Shown in pieces: positions 1 through 6,038 of a DNA stretch of 6,038 nt. The DNA is taken from assembly GCA_035650075.1 (NCBI GenBank), contig DASRII010000143.1, positions 1-6,038 of the forward strand, read 5' to 3'. A program made the position numbers and the translations under genes. The stretch comes from DASSUC01 sp035650075. GTDB lineage: Bacteria; Actinomycetota; Actinomycetes; Mycobacteriales; Micromonosporaceae. The notes under the pieces were generated by a model, which worked only from the letters and a program-made list of their open reading frames with translations, had not been told where the DNA came from and ran no database searches. Each line of letters opens with the position of its first letter. The stretch's first letter is position 1.

Positions 1-738
1 ACCGACCTCACCACACTCGGCTCCAAGCACGTGTTCCACCGGGTCGTCGGCAACGACGCCTCGCAGGGCCCGGCCGCCGGCCGCTACATCAAGGACATCT
101 TGAAGGCCCAGAAGCCGTTCATCGTCGACGACGGCAGCGCCTACGGTTCGGCGCTCGCGGTCGAGGTCAAGAAGATCCTCGGCACCGTGGCCGGCGAAGA
201 CAAGGTCCAGGAGAAGCAGTCCAACTTCGACGCGACCATCCAGAAGGTCAAGACCGCTGGTGCCGACGTCGTGTTCTACGGCGGCTACACCAACGAGGCG
301 GCACCGTTCCTCAAGCAGCTGCGCCAGGCCGGCGTGACCGCCAAGTTCGTCGGCGGCGACGGCATCAACGACGCGGCGTTCCCGACCGGCGCCGGTGCGA
401 CCGAGTCCGAGGGCGCGCTCATGACCTGCCCGTGCCTCCCGGCGGAGAAGTCCGGTAGCACCTTCCAGCAGGCGTACCAGGCTGAGTACAACCAGCCCGC
501 GGGCGTCTACTCGGCCGAGGGCTACGACGCGGCGAACGTCCTGCTCGACGCGATCAAGGCCGGCAAGCGGACCCGCGCCGACGTACTCGCGTTCGTGAAC
601 TCGTACGACAAGGACGCCGTGTCCAAGCACATCAAGTTCGACGCCACTGGCGAGGTGGAGGCGTCCTCCGTCGTCATCTGGATGTACAAGGTCCAGGGTG
701 GCAAGATCGTCGCGGACCAGGAGATCCCCAAGAGCTGA
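1..738 (+). CDS. livK: Branched-chain amino acid-type ABC transporter substrate-binding protein, 3' part (partial)
   Basis: This is the C-terminal 245 residues of a Leu/Ile/Val-binding-protein-like periplasmic-type receptor. In an actinobacterium it would be a lipoprotein or secreted protein on the outer face of the membrane, delivering solute to LivHM. The frame is open from base 1, so the signal peptide and much of the first lobe lie upstream. The GTG at 31 is an internal Val codon, not the start. Family landmarks are a YGSALA-type helix near residues 47-52, a YGGYTNEAAPFLKQLRQAG segment near 93-111 that matches the YYGGYHPE...LRQARAAG region of E. coli LivK, and a GVYSAEGYDAANVLLDAI helix near 168-185. 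A Cys-Pro-Cys sits at 143-145. It ends with TGA at 736-738, 63 bp before livH. Substrate specificity cannot be read from the sequence: branched-chain amino acids are likeliest, but other HAAT solutes such as amides or urea are possible. The livJ and livK paralogues cannot be told apart here, so the symbol is generic. Confidence 0.92.
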   Translation, partial: TDLTTLGSKHVFHRVVGNDASQGPAAGRYIKDILKAQKPFIVDDGSAYGSALAVEVKKILGTVAGEDKVQEKQSNFDATIQKVKTAGADVVFYGGYTNEAAPFLKQLRQAGVTAKFVGGDGINDAAFPTGAGATESEGALMTCPCLPAEKSGSTFQQAYQAEYNQPAGVYSAEGYDAANVLLDAIKAGKRTRADVLAFVNSYDKDAVSKHIKFDATGEVEASSVVIWMYKVQGGKIVADQEIPKS

Positions 739-749
739 CGTGACGTCAG
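735..749 (+). repeat. Small palindrome overlapping the binding-protein stop codon
   Basis: CTGACG (735-740) and CGTCAG (744-749) are a perfect 6-bp inverted repeat around TGA. The 8-bp palindrome TGACGTCA lies at 741-748. The stop codon (736-738) sits in the left arm. This could be a minor RNA fold next to the larger hairpin at 751-782 or a DNA-binding half-site; there is no evidence to choose, and it may be chance. Confidence 0.35.
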
Positions 750-750
750 G

Positions 751-782
751 GGTGCGGCCGGGAGCAGGCTCCCGGCCGCACC
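751..782 (+). terminator. Intercistronic hairpin between binding-protein gene and livH (partial terminator or mRNA-stabilising stem)
   Basis: A perfect 14-bp inverted repeat, GGTGCGGCCGGGAG (751-764) with CTCCCGGCCGCACC (769-782), surrounds a CAGG tetraloop. It lies 12 bases after the binding-protein stop and 9 bases before the livH Shine-Dalgarno. It is very GC-rich and lacks a following T-run, so it would act as a U-less terminator or a block to 3' exonucleases rather than a canonical intrinsic terminator. In binding-protein operons such a stem commonly raises receptor mRNA over permease mRNA. That role is inferred; the stem itself is seen directly. Confidence 0.65.
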
Positions 783-792
783 GCTACCCGAT

Positions 793-796
793 GGAG
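793..796 (+). promoter_or_regulatory. Ribosome binding site of livH
   Basis: GGAG ends 5 bases before the GTG at 802. It selects that GTG as the start, because no in-frame ATG, GTG or TTG lies between it and the hairpin, and the nearby ATG at 791 is out of frame. Confidence 0.7.
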
Positions 797-801
797 CCAC
801 T

Positions 802-1763
802 GTGAACATCGACGCCCTCATCGACCACATCGGCCAGCACACAGTCAACGGGCTGTTCAAGGGGTCGATCTACGCCCTCGTGGCCCTCGGCTACACGCTC
901 GTCTACGGGGTACTCAAACTGATCAACTTCGCCCACTCCGAGGTCTTCATGGTGGGCACGTTCGCGGTACTCGGCGTCTGGTCGTTCATGGGTGCGACCG
1001 ACGGCCCGACGTTGCCGTCGGCGCTGATGTTCATCGTCGTCGGGCTGCTGATCGCGGCGGCCGCGGCGGGCGGCACGGCCCTGCTCGTCGAACGCATCGC
1101 GTACCGGCCGCTGCGCCGGAAGAACGCGCCCAGCCTGGTCTTCCTGATCACCGCGATCGGCGTGTCGCTGGTCCTGCAGGAGATCTTCGGGTTCGTGCTC
1201 GCGAAGTTCTTCGGCCGGCCGTTCGGCCGGCTGGTCGTCGGCATGCCCAACATCGTGGTGTCCGACCCGGTCATCCGGCTGCCCGGCGTCGACATCACCA
1301 ACAAGCACCTGATCGTGTTCGCGGCCGCGGTCCTCATGATGATCGGGTTGGACCAGTTCATCAACCGCACCCGGTACGGCCGGGGCGTGCGGGCGGTCGC
1401 GCAGAGCCCGGACACCGCCGCGCTGATGGGGGTCAACCAGGACCGCGTGATCATGCTGATCTTCGTACTGGGCGGCATCATGGCGGGTGTGGCGTCGCTG
1501 CTGTGGAGCGTGTCCTTCGCGGTGACCAAGTTCGACATCGGCTTCGTGATCGGCCTCAAGGCGTTCACGGCCGCCGTCCTCGGCGGCATCGGCAACCTGC
1601 GGGGTGCGCTGCTCGGCGGGCTGGTGCTGGGGGTCGTGGAGGCGTACTCGTCGTCGCTGTTCAACTCCAACTGGGAGGACGTGACCGCGTTCGTCGTGCT
1701 GGTGGTCGTGCTGATGTTCCGGCCCACGGGCCTGTTGGGTGAGTCGTTGGGGAGGGCCCGGGC

Positions 1764-1767
<4 letters not shown>
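802..1767 (+). CDS. livH: Branched-chain amino acid-type ABC transporter permease LivH
   Basis: This is an integral membrane subunit of the importer that forms half of the translocation channel with LivM and docks onto the LivG/LivF ATPases. The 321-residue length is close to the usual roughly 290-310. The family-typical N-terminal block GSIYALVALGYTLVYGVLKLINFAHSE covers about residues 21-47. A cytoplasmic coupling segment, GRGVRAVAQSPDTAALMGVN, lies near 193-212, and the C-terminal LKAFTAAVLGGIGNLRGALLGG block near 252-273. About eight hydrophobic stretches are visible, without a cleavable signal peptide. The start is GTG with GGAG 5 bases upstream. The stop TGA overlaps the livM start by 4 bp (ATGA). 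A 12-bp near-perfect tandem repeat encodes FGRPFGRL at residues 137-144. The family call is certain; the transported solute is inferred from the family only. Confidence 0.96.
1210..1233 (+). repeat. 12-bp tandem repeat inside livH
   Basis: TTCGGCCGGCCG (1210-1221) is followed directly by TTCGGCCGGCTG (1222-1233), an 11/12 match. It is in frame and encodes FGRP then FGRL at LivH residues 137-144, in the loop after a hydrophobic segment. The length is a multiple of three, so an in-frame slippage duplication is plausible. Conserved codon choice in a repeated FGR motif could also explain it. Confidence 0.6.
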
Positions 1768-2934
<1,167 letters not shown>

Positions 2935-2942
<8 letters not shown>

Positions 2943-3828
2943 CCGTGCCAAGATCCTCGAGGTCGATCACGTCACGCTCCGGTTCGGCGGTGTGGTGGCC
3001 CTCGACGATGTGAGCTTCGACCTGTACGAGGGCGAGATCCTCGGACTGATCGGGCCCAACGGCGCCGGCAAGACCACCGCGTTCAACGTCATGACCGGGG
3101 TGTACAAGCCGACGTCCGGTCAGGTCCGGTTCCTCGGCACCCGGGTGACCGGGCGGAAGCCGTACGAGATCAACCGAATGGGCATCGCCCGGACCTTCCA
3201 GAACATCCGTCTCTTCCCCGAGATGACGGCGCTGGAGAACGTCATGGTCGGTACCGACTCGCGGCACAAGACGAGTGTCGTGGGCGCGCTGTTCCGGATC
3301 TACCGGGTGCGGGCGAAGCCCGAGGAGCTGCCGCAGGTCACCTCGACCAACAGCCTGGGCCGGGCCTGGCAGCAGCTGAAGCGCGGTCTCGCGCAAGTGT
3401 TCGGGATCTCCCGGCACACGCTCGAGGAGCGCGCCGGCCACGCGAAGGCGATGGAGCTGCTGCGCTTCGTCGGTATCGCGGACCGGGCCCACGAGGTGGC
3501 CCGCAACCTGCCGTACGGGTACCAGCGCCGGCTGGAGATCGCCCGCGGGCTGGGGACCGAGCCGAAGCTGCTGTGCCTGGACGAGCCGGCCGCCGGCTTC
3601 AACCCGGCCGAAAAGGAGCAGCTGCTCAAGCTGATCCAACGCATCCGCGACAAGGGCCACACGGTCCTGCTGATCGAGCACGACATGCGCCTGGTGATGG
3701 GCGTGACCGACCGGGTCGTCGTCCTGGAGTTCGGCCGGAAGATCGCTGACGGTACGCCGGTCGAGGTCAGCAGCGATCCGCGGGTCATCGCCGCATACCT
3801 GGGGGAGCCCACCGATGCCGTTGCTTGA
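2935..3828 (+). CDS. livG: Branched-chain amino acid-type ABC transporter ATP-binding protein LivG
   Basis: This is a cytoplasmic ATPase that pairs with LivF beneath LivH and LivM and hydrolyses ATP to drive uptake. Walker A GPNGAGKTT covers residues 40-48 (Lys46). The Q-loop is TFQN with Gln89. The signature segment is LPYGYQ at 192-197, Walker B LLCLDEP has the catalytic Glu217, and the switch His is 249 in LLIEHDM. The LivG-type PAAGFNP follows Walker B. All catalytic residues are intact. The 297-residue length exceeds the usual roughly 250-260. The excess is a segment around residues 120-158, between the Q-loop and the signature, in the helical subdomain. The signature has Tyr195 where LSGGQ has its last Gln, a family-type variation. 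The ATG is preceded by AAGGAGG (2919-2925) and overlaps livM by 8 bp. The stop overlaps livF by 14 bp. Confidence 0.97.
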
Positions 3829-4528
3829 GCTCGAGAACGCCAGCGTCGAGTACGGCCGCATCAGAGCCCTGCACGGCATCAGCATCCACGTCGAGGAGGG
3901 CGAGGTCGTCGCGCTGATCGGGGCGAACGGCGCCGGCAAGACCACCACGATGCGGGCGCTGTCCGGGCTGCGCCCACTGGCCACTGGTCGGCTGCGCTTC
4001 GCCGGTGAGGACATCACCCGGCTGCGGGCCGACCTGCGGGTCGTCCGCGGCCTGAGCCAGGCACCGGAGGGCCGCGGGATCTTCCCGGGCATGACCGTGC
4101 TGGAGAACCTGGACATGGGCGCGTACACGCGCCGGGACCGGGCCGGCGTGGCGCAGGACCTGGATCGGGTGTACGGCCTGTTCCCGCGGCTGTCCGAGCG
4201 GCGCAAGCAGGCCGGCGGCACGCTGTCCGGGGGTGAGCAGCAGATGCTCGCGATCGGGCGGGCGTTGATGGCCCGGCCGAAGCTGCTCCTGCTCGACGAG
4301 CCGTCGATGGGCCTGGCCCCGATGCTGATCCGGCAGATCTTCACGATCATCGAGGAGATCAACAAGCAGGGCACCACGGTACTGGTCGTCGAGCAGAACG
4401 CGCAGCAGGCGCTGACCCGCGCGGACCGGGCATACGTGCTGGAGACTGGACGGGTCGTCAAGACCGGTACCGGTGAGGAACTCCTGCACGACCCGGCCGT
4501 CAAGGAGGCGTACCTCGGCGTGGCGTAG
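3815..4528 (+). CDS. livF: Branched-chain amino acid-type ABC transporter ATP-binding protein LivF
   Basis: This is the second ATPase of the importer and the heterodimer partner of LivG. At 237 residues it is the normal LivF length. Walker A GANGAGKTT covers residues 36-44 (Lys42). The Q-loop SQAPEGRGIFP has Gln82, the canonical signature LSGGEQ is at 137-142, and Walker B LLLLDEP has Glu162. The PSMGLAP that follows is typical of LivF. The switch position is Gln194 in VVEQNA instead of His; E. coli LivF also has VEQNA, so this is family-normal rather than a defect. The ATG at 3815 follows GGGGGAG (3801-3807) and overlaps the livG end by 14 bp. It ends with TAG at 4526-4528. It is the last gene of the operon: a hairpin follows within a few bases. 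Confidence 0.97.
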   Translation: MPLLELENASVEYGRIRALHGISIHVEEGEVVALIGANGAGKTTTMRALSGLRPLATGRLRFAGEDITRLRADLRVVRGLSQAPEGRGIFPGMTVLENLDMGAYTRRDRAGVAQDLDRVYGLFPRLSERRKQAGGTLSGGEQQMLAIGRALMARPKLLLLDEPSMGLAPMLIRQIFTIIEEINKQGTTVLVVEQNAQQALTRADRAYVLETGRVVKTGTGEELLHDPAVKEAYLGVA

Positions 4529-4534
4529 ACGGAA

Positions 4535-4574
4535 GGCTCAGCGAACTCCTTCCCCCTTTAGGAGTTCGCTGGCC
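4535..4574 (+). terminator. Hairpin after livF, probable operon terminator
   Basis: CAGCGAACTCCT (4539-4550) and AGGAGTTCGCTG (4560-4571) are a perfect 12-bp inverted repeat with a 9-base loop, TCCCCCTTT. With T4538 bulged out, GGC/GCC adds three more pairs (4535-4537 with 4572-4574). It begins 6 bases after the livF stop codon. There is no T-tract after the stem, so it is a U-less terminator of the sort often seen in high-GC actinobacteria. Its position makes an end-of-operon role likely, but partial read-through into the downstream regulator cannot be excluded. Confidence 0.68.
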
Positions 4575-4800
4575 ATGCGCTACCGCCAGCTTGAAAATGT
4601 AGCGAGACCGACCGGGTACCGGGCCAACGTGCGCGCAGACGGGTTTCTGCCGGTACCGCACAAGCCGCAGGCAGCACCGTTCGACCTGGCAGTTCGCGCC
4701 AACCGGCAGTTTCGCGGAGGCAGGAAGGCGCTTTCATCCGGTTCCCCGACACGGCAGAATCGGCGGCGGGGGGAGCCAGTTGTCGTGGGGGTGCTGGCGG
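4575..4800. other. Intergenic region with no supported gene, upstream of the SARP gene
   Basis: About 225 bp separate the livF hairpin from the regulator start. No tRNA, known RNA gene or mobile-element sequence is recognisable. The one open frame here (ATG 4575 to TGA 4806-4808, 77 codons) has more A/T in third positions than the neighbouring genes and no recognisable domain. The regulator promoter should lie here. The best -10-like string is CAGAAT at 4755-4760, but its -35 partner is poor, so no promoter is called. GTTCG-type motifs recur at 4679-4685, 4692-4698 and 4709-4716. Confidence 0.5.
4688..4716 (+). repeat. Imperfect direct repeat upstream of the regulator
   Basis: GGCAGTTCGCG (4688-4698) and GGCAGTTTCGCG (4705-4716) are direct repeats differing by one inserted T, 17 bases start to start. 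A related GTTCGAC lies at 4679-4685. Direct repeats are the usual form of SARP operators, but the spacings here (13 and 17) do not match the 11 or 22 bp usually described for SARPs. An operator role is therefore only a guess. Confidence 0.4.
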
Positions 4801-6038
4801 ATGGCTGAGACGCTGGGCGGCGCGGTCCGCCATCGCCGTACCGAGGCCGGACTCACCCAGCAGGGATTGGCCAAGCTCGCCGGCATCAGCGTGCGGGCCT
4901 TGCGCGACATCGAGAACGGTCGGGTCCGCCGCCCGCACCAGTCGGTCGTACGCCGGCTCGCCACGGCACTCGGCGCCGCCGAGGATCCGGTGCTCGCGGC
5001 CGCCGCCGGTATCGTGCGCGACACCGTTTCGGCGCGCATCGCCGTGCTCGGACCGCTGGCGGTACACCGCGGCGGGTTGCCCGTGGAACTGGCGTCCGCG
5101 ATGCAGCGACGGCTGCTCGGGCTACTGGCGTTGCGGGCCAACGAAACCGTGTCGCGGGACGAGGTCGTCGACCTGCTGTGGGACGACGGGCCGCCGCGGA
5201 CGTACCTCAGTGCCTTGCACAGTCACGCCGCGCGGCTGCGCCGGACGCTGGCGCCCGAGTCGGCGTCGCGCACGGTGCTCTCCGTTCGAGGTGGCTACCG
5301 GCTCACGGTCGACGCCAGCCAGCTGGACTCGCTGCGGTTCCTGGAGCTCGATACCGCCGCCCGGGCCAGCCAGGCCGCCGGCGACAGCAAGTCAGCCGCC
5401 GCGCTCCTCGCCGAGGCGTTGGGGCAGTGGCGCGGACCGGTGCTCGCGGACGGGCCAGCCGGCCTGCGCAACCATCCGGTCGCCGTGGCGCTGAGCCGGC
5501 GGCGGCTGGCGGTCGCGTCGAGCCTGGCCGACATCGCCATGGAGATGGGGGTACCGGAGCAGGCGACCGAGAACCTCCAGGTGCTGGCGGCGGACGAGCC
5601 GCTGCACGAGGGGCTGCACGCGAAGCTCATGCTGACCCTGGCCGCCGCGGGGGAGCAGAGCCGGGCGCTGGCCGTCTTCGCGGCGATCCAGGCCCGGCTA
5701 GCGGACGAGCTGGGCGTCCTGCCCGGCCCGGAGATCCAGCAGGCACATCTGCTGATCCTCCGCCAGGAGGTGCCGACGGTAGCGGCGCCGGCGATACCGG
5801 CGCAGGCCACGCGGCCGGGCGTCGGCTGGATCGCACCGGCACAACTGCCGCTGGACGTGTACGGCTTCTCGGGCCGGGAGAACGAACTGGCGGCGCTCGA
5901 CGCGCTGCTGGCCGCCGGGGAGAACCAGCCCACGGCGGTCGTCATCTCGGCCATCATGGGTACCGCCGGAGTGGGCAAGACAGCGCTCGCGGTGCACTGG
6001 GCCCACCGGGTGCGCCACCGGTTCCCGGACGGACAGCT
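4801..6038 (+). CDS. AfsR/SARP-family regulator with N-terminal XRE domain (XRE-wHTH-BTAD-NB-ARC), partial at 3' end
   Basis: The first 412 codons of a large transcriptional regulator run off the right edge with no stop. The domains in order are an XRE-type helix-turn-helix at about 5-58 (LTQQGLAKLAGISVRALRDIENG at 18-40), an OmpR/SARP winged helix at about 79-172 (RIAVLGPLAV start, LRRTL recognition region near 146-150, VRGGYRL near 162-168) and BTAD at about 178-322. BTAD contains LDSLRF, EALGQWRG and RLADELGVLPGPE. A short linker and the NB-ARC domain follow, beginning FSGRE at 356-360, with Walker A GTAGVGKT at 387-394. SARPs activate promoters, often of secondary-metabolism or stress genes; NB-ARC is thought to act as an ATP-driven switch. 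The ATG at 4801 places the XRE domain at its normal distance from the N-terminus. Its Shine-Dalgarno is weak (G-run at 4787-4791). An in-frame TTG at 4780, with GGGAG 4 bases upstream, would add 7 residues. A C-terminal TPR region is expected beyond the window but not seen. Confidence 0.93.
   Translation, partial: MAETLGGAVRHRRTEAGLTQQGLAKLAGISVRALRDIENGRVRRPHQSVVRRLATALGAAEDPVLAAAAGIVRDTVSARIAVLGPLAVHRGGLPVELASAMQRRLLGLLALRANETVSRDEVVDLLWDDGPPRTYLSALHSHAARLRRTLAPESASRTVLSVRGGYRLTVDASQLDSLRFLELDTAARASQAAGDSKSAAALLAEALGQWRGPVLADGPAGLRNHPVAVALSRRRLAVASSLADIAMEMGVPEQATENLQVLAADEPLHEGLHAKLMLTLAAAGEQSRALAVFAAIQARLADELGVLPGPEIQQAHLLILRQEVPTVAAPAIPAQATRPGVGWIAPAQLPLDVYGFSGRENELAALDALLAAGENQPTAVVISAIMGTAGVGKTALAVHWAHRVRHRFPDGQ

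Noticed and set aside
31..738. GTG at 31 as the start of the binding protein
   Set aside because: The same frame is open to base 1 with continuing homology, and the protein would lack its first lobe. The gene is truncated by the window edge, not short.
4388..4399. Gln in place of the switch His in LivF as an inactivating change
   Set aside because: VEQNA is normal for LivF, including the E. coli protein, so this is not a defect.
4591..4619. TTGAAA at 4591-4596 as a -35 box of the regulator promoter
   Set aside because: At 17-base spacing the -10 position reads GGGTAC, which is not promoter-like, so no promoter is called.
4473..4808. Plus-strand frame of 111 codons spanning the end of livF and the intergenic region
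   Set aside because: Its first part overlaps livF out of frame. The rest has weaker third-position GC and no domain. Only the sub-frame from ATG 4575 is worth a mention, as a speculative leader.
5295..5978. Minus-strand open frame of 227 codons opposite the regulator
   Set aside because: It is Ala/Ser-rich antisense of the BTAD region with no recognisable fold; the + frame has clear SARP domains.

Overview
The window is high-GC DNA with strong G/C preference at third codon positions. It carries an AfsR/SARP-type regulator, a class found essentially only in actinomycetes, so an actinobacterial chromosome is the best reading. A filamentous actinomycete fits well (Streptomyces or Micromonosporaceae-like), but the genus cannot be fixed from this sequence alone.

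Positions 1-4528 hold the 3' part of one complete-looking ABC importer operon of the hydrophobic/branched-chain amino acid uptake (HAAT, Liv) type, all on the + strand. The order is the C-terminal two thirds of the substrate-binding protein (1-738, open at the left edge), permease livH (802-1767), permease livM (1764-2942), ATPase livG (2935-3828) and ATPase livF (3815-4528). The last four genes overlap by 4, 8 and 14 bp and each has its own Shine-Dalgarno sequence, so they look translationally coupled. The binding-protein gene is set apart by a 63-bp gap holding a perfect 14-bp hairpin, probably a device for making more binding protein than membrane components. The binding protein would capture the solute outside the membrane, LivH and LivM would form the channel, and LivG and LivF would power it.

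Positions 4529-4800 are a 272-bp intergenic region. It starts with a 12-bp hairpin just after livF, a likely terminator without a T-tract. Beyond that it has more A/T-ending codons in every plausible reading, a few GTTCG-type repeats, and no gene I can support.

Positions 4801-6038 are the first 412 codons of a large regulator cut off by the right edge. It has an N-terminal XRE-type helix-turn-helix, then an OmpR-like winged helix, a BTAD domain and the start of an NB-ARC ATPase with an intact Walker A. This is an AfsR-like SARP with an extra DNA-binding domain. It may regulate something downstream of the window; nothing here proves that it controls the liv genes.

No wholly novel system is visible. 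The points most worth a second look are the XRE-SARP-NB-ARC fusion, the roughly 35-40 residue extra segment in LivG, and the two hairpins that partition the operon.
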